Assembly (NCBI GenBank): GCA_028753945.1
Contig: JAPNXP010000016.1
Coordinates: 620,001 to 684,000, forward strand
Length of the DNA stretch: 64,000 nt
Direction: 5' to 3'
Source: Hexactinellida sp. DTS-2022
Taxonomy: Eukaryota > Porifera > Hexactinellida
Shown: piece after piece, positions 43,895 through 54,730 of the stretch
How positions within the stretch are numbered: the first letter of the stretch is position 1
Layout of the letters: each line of letters starts with the position of its first letter
Notes under the pieces: model-generated
What the model saw: only the letters and a program-made list of their open reading frames with translations
Database searches by the model: none
Told to the model about the DNA's origin: nothing
Translations under genes and position numbers: made by a program

Positions 43895-44215
43895 AGGAGC
43901 ATTTTTGTGTGTTTGTCCAGAATTATTAGGAAAGACCACAAGCTCTAGAAATCTGAAATTTTTGCACGCAGGGGTATTTTTACACGCTGACAACGATCTA
44001 TTGGTTTTCCAAACGAAATAACGGGATTATGAAGTTATATAGGCACATATTTGGGAATAACTCTTCACAGTTTTTATCCGATTCGCCCACAATTTAGGTG
44101 GCAAGACAATATAAATACGACACACGTATACCGATTTATGGGTTTATGACGTCACGTCACGTGAGAATTAATAACTATTATTATTAGAATTGCTTTAAAT
44201 TCAATGCACATATTC
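43895..44215 (+). mobile_element. Hairpin-tailed family C, partial copy C6
   Basis: TTTGTCCAGAATTATTAGGAAAG, ACAACGATCTATTGGTTTTC and GACGTCACGT phrases match the long variant at 32833. Neither the complete 5' end nor the 3' tail is present. Confidence 0.6.
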
Positions 44216-45276
44216 ACATATTAAATTCGCTCACATATTGAGGTTGGCAACCTGATATGATGTCACCTATTCGGTATTCGTTCTCCCGACCGAATAATAT
44301 CAGTATTCGTATTCGGTTGACGTAACCGAATATTATCAGTATTCGTATTTCGGTAGGGAAACTTTTCATGAATAGTTGAATACTGATATTCGGTTCGAGC
44401 GGTTTCAGCCTTGATTAAATGTAATATCGGTGCAAACCTGGCCTTCATCTGGCGTAGATTCATAGTTCTGCAGCGAATGCAGAAGTTCTAAAATATAACA
44501 TAATCCTTCAAGAAACTCTCAGTTTACATGCTCAAGTGTAAACGCCGGTCAGCATGGAAGATAGGGACAGCCAAGAGGACCTTAGGATATTTTTCTCTCT
44601 CGAGCCCCTCAAAATTCGTTAGCTACTAACATATATAACCCAATTTACAATGATAATTGGCTGTACCCTTGGCATAAAATTTTCCACTGGACCAGGCATT
44701 GGCTAATGTCCCTTATGTTAACTTCTCTTGGCGACCCTGTGTATTCCACATGTAGATGGGGGGGATTATAAATTAGGACACAACTCCAACTGTATTTGGA
44801 TCTTAATTGCAGATTAGGAAAACTGAAGGAGACACAATGTGTAGCTATCCTACAAGAGCTGACCACTAAATGTTTTGCTCAAACTGTACACATACACTAC
44901 CCAAGTTTCCCTAAGTTATCTCATAGATACGTAGGTGTCGCACATAGATGATGAGACTTCTTTCGATAAATATATGGATGAAGTTTTGAAGCGGTTCGCT
45001 CATTGGTCAATACTGTCCCAGTGGTGGCCCCAGGATTTTGAAAGCCCGGGGCAAATCCGTGGCATTTCCCCGGGTGCATTCTCTTGGGCCGCCATCGTAA
45101 TAGAAAAGGACAGTACCAGGCTTTGGCAAATTGGGGTAAATGGCACCAAATGGGCCCCCTGCGACCACCCCTGTACTCTCCTAAAAACTGAGAAAATATA
45201 CCGTATTTAGTATTTCCTCGAATAGTAGCTTAGTCAATTATTGATTTATAGCCGCCCGCAGGGTGCAGGGAGCTAT
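44216..45276. other. Gene-free stretch
   Basis: About 44270-44400 holds a repeat of 'ccgaatattatcagtattcg' in both orientations. About 45010-45180 has GC-rich debris (AGCCCGGGGCAAATCC). No credible ORF. Confidence 0.4.
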
Positions 45277-45815
45277 TACAGTAGAACATAATCAGTATGA
45301 ACACCAGGGGACCGTCAAATTGTGTTCGCCAAATATCCGAAATTTGCAATATTACCCGGTCTCATATATATCGAAAATGCTTTGATTGGGACTGAACTTG
45401 TGTTCGTAATCATAGGCGCCAAGTTTGGGATTTTGGGGGGGGCTGGGGGGGGCAGCCCCCCACAAATTGCTGATTGGCCCCCCAATATTGCTTATTGGGG
45501 GGGTGCTAGGGACGCTGGGGGGGTTACTGGGAGCATCACCCGGACCTGTCGCTCGATTTAATTTTTATATGAAAGTGGTCATTTTGATCGACCAAGGGAT
45601 GATAGAGGGTGAGAATCACGTTTGTTACTCAATATATGCTGATTTTGTTTCTGAAGAAACAAATCTGGAAATATTTAGTAAAGATCCCAGTGCCCCCCAG
45701 ACCCCCCCAAGTGGCCCCCCCCATCTTTGATTATATTTCCCAAAACTTGACGCCTATGTTCGTAATAACCGGAATTTCAAATCGACCGTGTTCATACTAA
45801 CGAGGTTCTACTGTA
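45277..45815. mobile_element. Pogo-like MITE carrying a nested hAT MITE
   Basis: TACAGTAGAACATAATCAGT and ACTAACGAGGTTCTACTGTA ends with TA. The repeated phrases GTGTTCG and AACCGGAATTT are as in other local pogo MITEs. It ends 47 bp before the LTR of gypsy-2. Confidence 0.7.
45411..45758. mobile_element. Nested hAT-type MITE (CATAGGCGCCAAG ends)
   Basis: CATAGGCGCCAAGTTT and CAAAACTTGACGCCTATG ends are flanked by a perfect 8-bp duplication TTCGTAAT (45403-45410, 45759-45766). The interior is poly-G and GCCCCCC rich. Confidence 0.85.
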
Positions 45816-45862
45816 TTTGAGTAAAGCTAATTGAAGAAATACGTTAAATACTGTTAACCTGT

Positions 45863-46050
45863 TGTTACAGAGTTAATTCTTAACTAAATAATAGTTAATT
45901 GATTCATAGTAGGTAGAAATTGACTTCTGGCATTGATTATAGAGATTATATAAATTCCCAGTAATAGGCCAGAACACATCTTTGAACTGCAGATTATTAT
46001 TAAATTATCTACTAGCACTATTGATTTATTAGCTACTTAGGCACGTAACA
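45863..46050 (+). repeat. Gypsy-2 5' LTR
   Basis: It differs from the 3' LTR only in TTAGCTACTT versus TTAGTTACTT near its end. Confidence 0.93.
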
Positions 46051-46052
46051 AT

Positions 46053-46070
46053 TGGTAGCAGAGAGTGGTT
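46053..46070 (+). promoter_or_regulatory. Primer-binding site of gypsy-2 (initiator Met tRNA)
   Basis: TGGTAGCAGAG is the exact complement of the 3' end of animal initiator Met tRNA, followed by a near match (AGTGGTT for GATGGTT). It lies 2 nt after the LTR, the standard position. Confidence 0.8.
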
Positions 46071-46078
46071 ATCTACAA

Positions 46079-49000
46079 ATGGCAGAAAATCAGTCAGTGA
46101 TGCCGAGTACTTTTGAGTCAGGAGATTTTGGTGAATGGCTAGAACATTTCGAAATATGTGCAATGGCTAATGTTGAACAAAAAGTCGCTCAAATTAGCAA
46201 CCAGGCTTCAAGGGGAAGCACTGATCGCGTATAAGGACATTCCTATGGATGATAGGAAGAACTATGATCTAGTAAAGGCAGCCCTTCAAAGAGCCCTAAT
46301 ACCTGAAGAAGGAAAGTTTATTGCTATGGATGCATTTCACAAGAGGTCATTATTTCCTAGTGAATCAGTTCAAATATACGTTTATGAATTAAAGAAACTG
46401 ATCAATAGAGCACTTCCTGATATAGCAGCTGAAGCTAAGGAGCAACTTCTATTCCACCGATTCGTTACTGGTCTACCTGCACAAATGTCTAGAGAAATTC
46501 AATTGAATAGTTCGATTACCTCCCTTGAAGAAGCAGTGAAGAAAGCGAAAGTGCTAATGACCTACGAAAACAAACAAACGGACTGCATATGTTCAACTAT
46601 TAAAGATTCAAAAACTCAAGAGGGGCAACTGGTCCAAAAATCTTTGGAAATGCAACGCCCTGATGCACAATTTGTTAAATTGGAAGAATCTATATCAGAA
46701 TTATCCATTCAATTAGCTAATCTAAGGTCCGAGGGCGCAGTCATGAGCACTGTGCCGATGTGTACAGCAGCCATAACTTCTCATGGTGATAACAAACCAG
46801 TCGTTTGTTACAATTGCAGAAAGAAGGGTCATATTGCACGCAACTGCAGAACAAAGGTAGTGCAAGGAGGTCGGACATTCGTTAAGTGTTTCACATGTGG
46901 AAGTTCCTCTCACTTTGTCAAGGATTGCCCACATAATCCGCCCCAAAGAAGAAGTACATGGAGGAGGGGAGACGAATTTTCTTCTATCGCTCTAGATAAA
47001 CTGGTCGGCAAAACGATTTTAGTCTCTGGTAAAGTCAACACAGTTGACATTACCTTTATGCTGGATACTGGATCTTCAGTTAGTTTGGTAACAAAAGATT
47101 TAGCATCGTGGGCTGGAACTCTCGATCTCATTCAAGAATTTTCACCAAAGCTTGTTACCGCAAATGGAGATTATTTACCTATCCAAGGAAAGTTAAGCTT
47201 AAAGTAGCCATCGGGTCACTTGAAGTTAACCAGGATTTCTTAATAGCTCCCGCTTTAATCTGTGATATCATTTTGGGAGTAGATTTCATGTCGAAACATA
47301 AATTGATTTTGGATTTCAATACGCATTGCATTCAAAGTCGACAACTGGGTGCAGTCAAGATGGTTGGAGCAAGTGAGAATCACAATTCGGTATGCGTTTC
47401 TACTGAAGAGGATCCGCACGATCCAAATGTCTGCACGACTATTGATGACAGTGAACTAGAGGAAGGCTGCACCAGAGTTGCACGCGGGGCGGGCTGGCCC
47501 GCAAGTCCGCGGGCCTTGCGGGCCGATAATCTTTGTTGCGGGCCGTTGGCCCGCAACACCCCGCAATAGGCCCGCACAATACGTTATACTGAACAATGGT
47601 CAGGAGAGTGAAGTAGTTCAATGAACAATTAACTCAACTTCTTGTTAAACTTTAGCAATTTACCCCAAATTACTGTAATTAGTATTTTCAGCTCATAATC
47701 CTTGTCATGTGTTTGTTGTTTGTTCGTCTAAACTTTAGAATGAAATCATTATTATATTAAACCAGGGCCATGCTTGATTGCATGCATTGGAGTATATTGC
47801 GCTTTCCGAGCATTTATGTACAATGTACTTCGTTATGTAAATTTAAGGGAATACACAAGGTACTTGATTATTTGCGGGCCGGTTGCGGGTTGCGGGGCGG
47901 GCCTATTTTTCATATCGGCCCGCGGGCCGTGCGGGCTGCGGGTCAGTTAAACCTAAATGGCGGGCCGCGGGGCGGGCTGCGGTTACAAAAATTCGGCCCG
48001 CGTGCAACTCTGGGCTGCACAATACCGATGTATACTAAGACGACAACGTATGAAGTACCCCCATGCTCAGATAACTATAGTGATATAATTTCTCAATATC
48101 AGAAGCTATTTTCGTCCATTCCAGGAATTACACAAGTTAGTACCCATATAATTCCTCTTGTTGACAAAATTCCTGTAAGATCCCCTGCCCGACCAATTCC
48201 TCAAACTATAGAGCTGAAGTTAGGAGGCAAATCGCTGAAATGTTGGAAAGGGAGATCATAACAGAATCAAGCAGTCCATATTGTTCACCAGCAGTGGTCG
48301 TAAAGAAAAAGAATGGAGATTTGAGAATCTGTATCGATTATCGTCGATTAAACGCCAAAACTTTCAAGAATTCTTATCCGTTACCATTACCAGACGAAGT
48401 ACAAGAAAGACTTGCTGGTGCGGCAAAGTTTTCAAAATTGGCTCTTAATAGCGGATACGGGCAGGTTCCATTGCATTGTAATGATCGTGAAGCTTCAGCA
48501 TTTTCTCCAGGGCCAGGAATGGGATTGTTCCAATTTAATGTAATGCCATTTGGACTTACTAATGCACCTGGAACTTTCCAAAGAATGATGGACTCTATCT
48601 TACGGGGACTGGAAGAATTTTGTTTTATATTCGTAGATGATATTTTAGTATTCTCCCCTGATATTTCACAACATCGAATACATTTATCAATGGTATTAGA
48701 TAGAATTGAGAATGCGGGATTAACATTACGAGGAACTAAGTGTGAGATTGGCAAGGATGAAGTTGAATATTTGGGACACGTATTTTCAAGAAGTGGCATG
48801 GCTCCAAATCCTTCCAGAGTGTCAGCAATTAAAGAATGGCCTCGGCCTCAGAGTTCTAAGGATGTTCGTCAATTTCTTGGGCTAGCTAAGTATTATCGTC
48901 GTTTTGTACAAAAAATTTCGAATATTGCTAGTCCATTGAATCGACTTCTTCAGAAAACTACTTCATTTAATTGGGATTCTCAATGCGAGGATTCATTCAG

Positions 49001-51138
49001 AGAACTTAAGTATTGTCTAGGGAACTCGACCATTTTAGTCTGTCCCTCACCCGACAAAGAATATTCATTGTACACGGATGCTTCGGGAGTTGGTATCGGA
49101 GCGGTGTTAGAACAAGATGATAAAGTTGTGGCGTTTTCTAGTAGAACATTGAATGAAGCGGAACAAAAATATTCAACAATTGAAAGGGAATGTTTGGCAC
49201 TTGTAAGTGCATTTAAGAAATTCAGACAATTTCTACTGGGTAAACATTTTACGGTATATTGTGATCATAAACCGTTGGAGTGGCTATCAGAACAACGGAA
49301 TGTAGCAAAGCTTAGTCGGTGGGCACTGGCAATTCAAGAATATGATTTTACCATCCGATATCGTCCTGGAAGGACAAATTCTAATGCAGATGCACTTTCT
49401 CGAAGAGTTAATATAAACATTGGTGAAGTAGAGCCTGTATGTATAACTGAAATAATTCATAGCGATATACCTGAAGAAGAATTAAGTTTCACACAATCAA
49501 AGGATCCAATATTAAGCATGGTGTTGAAGAAATTCGAATCTAGTGAACCTGAATCATTTGATCAAAAAGAGTTCTCAACAATGCCCTTGCAACGATTTAA
49601 ACAAATTTGGAATCAATTGGAGGTGGATAACGGAATTCTTTTTCGAATATACAAACCCCATGCATTTAGTGATTTTACTCGAGTAGTTGTTGTACCTGAA
49701 TGTTTCAAGAACAAATTCTTACATCGCTGCCATGACATGCCTCAGTCGGGACACCTAGGTTTGAGAAGAGTCTTTCGAAATTGAAAAGCATTGCTTATTG
49801 GGTAGGAACGAATGAAAATCTTGCTTACTATATCAGAACATGTCAAGTTTGTCAGCAGACAAAATCAAATACTCAACCCAAGGCTCACTTGATGCATTTA
49901 CCGTTTGGAAAACCAATGGAATTTTTGTCTGTGGATGTTCTTGAACTTCCTCTATCAAATTGCCGAAATCGTTACTTGCTAGTGTGCGTTGATGGCTTTA
50001 GCAGATGGTTGGAGGCTTACGCTATGCCAGATCAAACGGCTGGACGAATTGCAGGCATTTTAGTTGAGATGTTTTGCAGACTCGGTCATCCTCAGTTTTT
50101 ACACTCTGACCAAGGCAGGATTTTTGAGTCTATTTTGATCAAGGAAATCTGTAAAGCTTGGGGAACAGCTAAAAGCAGAACTACTGCATATCACCCATCA
50201 GGAAATGGGGGAGTGGAGCGAACAAATAGGAGTATTATTCAAATGCTACGAGCCTTTGTAGAAAGCAGAAGTAATTGGGAAGAATACCTTCCTCTAATTC
50301 TCTATGCTTACCGAACATCGGTGAATTCGTCAACAGGATTATCTCCGTATTTTCTAATGTATGGCCGAGAACCCAATGAGTTAACTCCATATGATAACCG
50401 GAATTCACGATCTTTTGATATGAACGCAGATACTTATCATGAACTAGTTAGAAAGAAATTAGCAGAAGCAAGAGAATATGTTGAGGCTAAAATGGCACAA
50501 CACCAACATGTTCCCAATACGATAGGGATTGAAAGACCCTTCCCAATTGGTCAACCAGTGTGGTTATCAAGTATTACGAATGGAGTGGCAGATAAACTGA
50601 ACAAACGGTGGGATGGAGACTGGTCAGTAAGAGATACACCTAGCCTGGTTACTGCAGAAATTGTCCATTTGGATGGGAGAACAAAAGTAGTACATGTAAA
50701 TAGATTAAGACCCAGGTATTCACGCTCAAATATTGCATCACCACCTCTTTTTGACATGGAAGAAGAAGCTACACAATTCGGAGGTAGTTACAGAGATAAT
50801 GTAGACAAAAGTGTAACTGAGCAGTCAACCAGTCAAGTTACAACCGAACTTAATAGCTCATTCAACGGCGTTCAAGATTCATCTCGCAAACGAACGTTAA
50901 CAGGAGATAAAATCATGAGTGAATTGGAGCTCGTAACTGATAATGACATGAGTGAAGTGTCAACTGAATTTACTCCAAATATAACATCAACACCAAGATC
51001 AGTCAGAGGTCAAAGCGATGTTATTAATCAAAGCGGGTAAACCAATTCAAAAGCTCTAGTTCCTAGCATTGAAAAGGAAGTGAGGAAATCAACTAGAGTT
51101 AGATTCAAGCCACGTTATTTGGAGGAATATATCACTTG
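46079..51138 (+). pseudogene. Gypsy-2 gag-pol, broken
   Basis: ATG at 46079, then gag with a frame change near 46175. Two zinc knuckles (CYNCRKKGHIARNC, CFTCGSSSHFVKDC) and protease (LDTGSSVS) follow, then a frame change near 47195, the nested MITE, a third frame change near 48215 just before RT, and a fourth near 49780 inside the integrase zinc finger. RT keeps FVDDIL, but the first catalytic Asp of motif A is Ala (KLALNSGYGQV; codon 48441-48443). RNase H (YTDASGVGIGA) and the integrase D,D35E residues (SVDVLE, HSDQGR, GVERTN) remain. The end at about 51138 is the last stop after a tail in another frame. Confidence 0.88.
47473..48012. mobile_element. hAT-type MITE inserted in gypsy-2 pol (GCGGGCC repeats)
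   Basis: CAGAGTTGCACGCGGG ends are perfectly inverted over 16 bp and flanked by a perfect 8-bp duplication GGCTGCAC (47465-47472, 48013-48020). Both subterminal regions are dense in GCGGGCC motifs. The 548 bp added shift the frame by 2, and the reading frames either side match once that is discounted. Confidence 0.92.
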
Positions 51139-51178
51139 AATAAGCTCTGGGACGAGCTTAGAAGTAGTGATAGAGTAT

Positions 51179-51366
51179 TGTTACAGAGTTAATTCTTAAC
51201 TAAATAATAGTTAATTGATTCATAGTAGGTAGAAATTGACTTCTGGCATTGATTATAGAGATTATATAAATTCCCAGTAATAGGCCAGAACACATCTTTG
51301 AACTGCAGATTATTATTAAATTATCTACTAGCACTATTGATTTATTAGTTACTTAGGCACGTAACA
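51179..51366 (+). repeat. Gypsy-2 3' LTR
   Basis: It matches 45863-46050 at 187 of 188 positions. Confidence 0.93.
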
Positions 51367-51520
51367 CTGTTAACCAACTGACCTCAAGTGCTTAAGTGGT
51401 TGTTACCTACATTGATGTAAGTAGGTATATTAATCATTTATACGCAATTATTAATATTAAACCCTTAGGGGAGATTATCGAGTAAATACGGTATATGGCT
51501 TCCTATTCATCAATAGTACA

Positions 51521-51599
51521 TACCTTATTATAGGAAATTAACGCGACATGACATAAACGCGAATTGCTCCAATTCGCGTTAATTTCCTATAATAAGGTA
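51521..51599. repeat. 79-bp foldback repeat
   Basis: Arms of 25 bp starting TACCTTATTATAGGAAATTA are perfectly inverted, with an inner CGCGAATTGctcCAATTCGCG palindrome. Immediately after it begins copy A8. Confidence 0.7.
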
Positions 51600-51601
51600 A
51601 A

Positions 51602-51835
51602 TCTATATTATTAAATCTCGATTGTTGTGTGTGTGTTTGTGTGTTTGTGTGTTTGTCCGGATTGTATTAAAGTGATGGGGGAATAGAAACCGCATTTATA
51701 TATGAGATATAACTAACTTTCAAATGTTATAATTGGTAAACAAATGTTATAATAGGTAAACAAGTATGCTGATTTCGAATTTCGCATTTACAAATTTCGT
51801 TTGTAAATTTTTTAATGCGCGAGTATATGAAGCGG
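51602..51835 (+). mobile_element. Hairpin-tailed family A, 3'-truncated copy A8
   Basis: It starts TCTATATTATTAAATCTCG, GTGT/TTTG microsatellite, GTCCGGATTGTATTAAAG, and part of one 142-bp unit, then loses similarity. No hairpin tail. Confidence 0.7.
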
Positions 51836-53469
51836 GCGATGGAGCTGAACAAGTACGTATATTACGAACACAGCCAAACATCGACGATAATATCTTAAAT
51901 GGAAAGGTGCAAAATCGCAAAGTATAAAAACTACACATATTTTCGTAAGTTAGTATACATGCAATCGTCATGTTATAGTATAAATTACTTCCTAATCGTC
52001 AAAAATATATCTTATACGGTTTGCCAAAAGGTTCCAAATATAGCAATTCATCCAAGGTAGAGGACCCAAGTATGAGCATATACAGTCCTATATAAAAGTA
52101 CTCTATTATTCGATCCACAACATGTTATTTCCTATTAGCTTGTACATTTGTCCCCTACGGTTGGTCCGGACAGAACATCCAATGGGGCCGTGGATGGTCC
52201 CCTTCCGCTATGTAACATCCCCTCGGTCTACCTGAATCCTCGGCGAAGCCAGGGTGTAATTACTGGTGTGGCTAAGAGGGAAAACGTTAAATTTAGGGGG
52301 GGAGGGGAAATAGTGTATTTTCTTTTGAAAAATTATACTTTGTTAAAAACTAATTCCCCATATCCGAAAATAGTTTCGCATCTAGCTAATAGTTTTAACA
52401 GTCGCCAAGAAATATGATCGATGTGGTATGGACCTAAACCTGGTATACCTGCAGTCTCTGTCGTAAAGAGGTGTGGCTATAGGCACACCCAGGGGCGTCC
52501 TGGCCAGGGGCCCATCGGGAAAATTTCTATGCTTTTGTACAGATATAATAGCCTTATAAGGGCCCCCAAGGGGGCCTTATAAAACTAGGAGCCCAAATTA
52601 GGAACCTTGCAAGGGGGGCCCAGCGGGGATTCCCCGCTGGCTTGTATGGCCAGGACGCCCCTGGGCACACCTCGCAACAGCCTGGCTACGCCTCCGCAGG
52701 AAACTGTTAATCTGGTAAACCTATTGCTAAACTTATTTTGGTGTTCTAGTTTACCCATGTAAACTACAAGACACCCGCTGCATTAATTATTATTTCCCTG
52801 TACTTGTTAACCTCAGTAGCGTAGGAGACAGTCCGGTTGGTCAGGTCAAACCGGACCATTTCTAGACAACTTGAATTTTTTTTATTTTTATTACTAACAA
52901 TTGCATGCTCTCTTTCATCGGTAATGTTCCTCTATAAATGGTCCCAGTGGCGCCCACAGGGCGACGCAGTATACACAAATGCGTATACAAATTTAATTGG
53001 GTAATTTTTACCATTTCATATTTTATTTGCAGCTCACTATACTTCTCACACATAATTTTTGTAAATATTATAGCAGGCCTCATGGCATTGGATTCAAAGT
53101 TACCTAGCGAAAAAATACTGTTATATGAAATGTATTGGTATTTAAAATTTTTGCACCAGAACACTAAAACACATTCCTATGTCCTTGCTAGTTGCTACTA
53201 GTACTGTATTGACTGTTATTGTGACTAAGTGGCTCACAAGTGTTCGTTTAATAAGATTTGGTTATGAAATGCATTACAAAATAATAATAAGCTATATAAA
53301 ACAATAAAAATATTTAATTTAAGATAGAATGTCATATGTAAGTGTAAAAAGCCCTTAAGGGTATTGAATATAGAGCAATTTAATCTTTTACCTAATCAAA
53401 AGGATGAGATGAGACTAAGAAAGATTCGATTATAAAGGAATTCGCCATAATTAATCTTGTCCATGAGTG
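51836..53469. other. Mostly gene-free stretch between gypsy-2 and NADAR gene C
   Basis: It holds a hAT MITE (52490-52663) inside an older GC-rich repeat. Two overlapping open frames on opposite strands near 52860-53200 have no recognisable motif. The stretch 53201-53469 is AT-rich, 3' of gene C. Confidence 0.4.
52490..52663. mobile_element. hAT-type MITE, 174 bp
   Basis: CAGGGGCGTCCTGGCCA and TGGCCAGGACGCCCCTG ends are flanked by a perfect 8-bp duplication GGCACACC (52482-52489, 52664-52671). Confidence 0.9.
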
Positions 53470-54675
53470 CTATACATTATTCGAATTACCTTGGCTGCAG
53501 GGAGGAAAATAGATTGGTATATGTTGACTTGTGCAAATATCATCTTTCCCCTTACATTCCTCATCAGATGAGGGTAAGTGATCAGTAGCTTCTGAGGATG
53601 AATTATTTTTGAGTTTGGTACGCAGTTTCATTAGCAATTCTCCAAATGTATTCGAGCCTATATAGAGGCATTGGATTATAATTTAGACAGAAGTGGAAAT
53701 AATAATGAAAAATTAACGAATTTGAATCAGGCACAAGCATAATTGCCGAAAATCAAATTTTATCAAATAACAGTCTTTTTGACTATCCCACAAATATTAA
53801 GCCAGTAATAATAAAGCCACAAATTATTTATCCCACAATAGCTTTAATATGGATTCTTTGTAATACATTCCAAATACAAGATTTCAGGATTGGATTTTAA
53901 TTTGCCCAAAAAGGTCCCATTATTTTGGAAACTTGAGGTTCCAATAGCTTAGTATTCTAACTAGTCAGCAAGCATATTTGTATATAATGCGATAATATAT
54001 TAAACCAATAAAATGTAATACTAAATAATTAATCATTTTCAAAGAGTAATTTACTATCAGCAGGTTTTGCCGATATAAATTCGTGTTTTTCTTAAATTAA
54101 CTTGCTATTAGCCGAATCTTTGGCGAAAGTAGCTAATAGTCAATGTCAATCTAGTTAGTACAAAATAGAGCATATAATCGTTCCTTAACTTCAGTTGTTT
54201 TAACAACTTGTTAATAGATCAACTTTTCTACTAAACAATTGCTATAAGGCGAACTTCACTGTAGTCTCACCTCAGAATATTAAAAGGAGACTAATGGTAC
54301 CTACCAGAGTGGACCATGGGTCAACATTGGTGACCCATGACCCATCTGACCCATCGCATTTGTGACCCATGACCCATTGACCCATTGACCCATGACCCAT
54401 CGAGTGACCCATTGACCCATCAAGTAACGCTTTGACCCATCGTGTACCCATTGACCTTTCTAAATATATAATTTTTAATATCTAAACATTATGTAACACA
54501 ATCCGACTTATAATAAACGAGCCCTTCGGTCTCGGTCGCTTTGCGACATATCGGTGCTGCGCACCTCAAGTTAACGGCCACTATGCGGCCATACTCATCA
54601 CACTTTCTACCATGGAAAATGGTAGAAAGGGACGTTATGATTTTGAATTTTCATTAATTTGTTTACCTATTTGTG

Positions 54676-54730
<55 letters not shown>

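Larger units (their letters stand above)
45863..51366 (+). mobile_element. Gypsy-2: Ty3/gypsy retrotransposon, inactivated
   Basis: LTRs of 188 bp with one difference, TGTTACAG...CACGTAACA, and a 4-bp target duplication CTGT (45859-45862, 51367-51370). The internal region keeps gag, protease, RT, RNase H and integrase, but has four frameshifts and a nested 540-bp MITE. Confidence 0.93.

Noticed and set aside
46052-46078. In-frame extension of gag upstream of ATG 46079
   Set aside because: It begins at the primer-binding site with TTG; the ATG directly after is the natural start.
47770-48015. GC-rich frame upstream of the RT segment
   Set aside because: The first part lies in the nested GCGGGCC MITE; only the part after 48020 is retroelement coding.
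52862-53201. Overlapping frames of 100 and 87 codons on opposite strands
   Set aside because: No recognisable domain, no ordered splice sites, and low-complexity AT-rich composition; not supported as genes.
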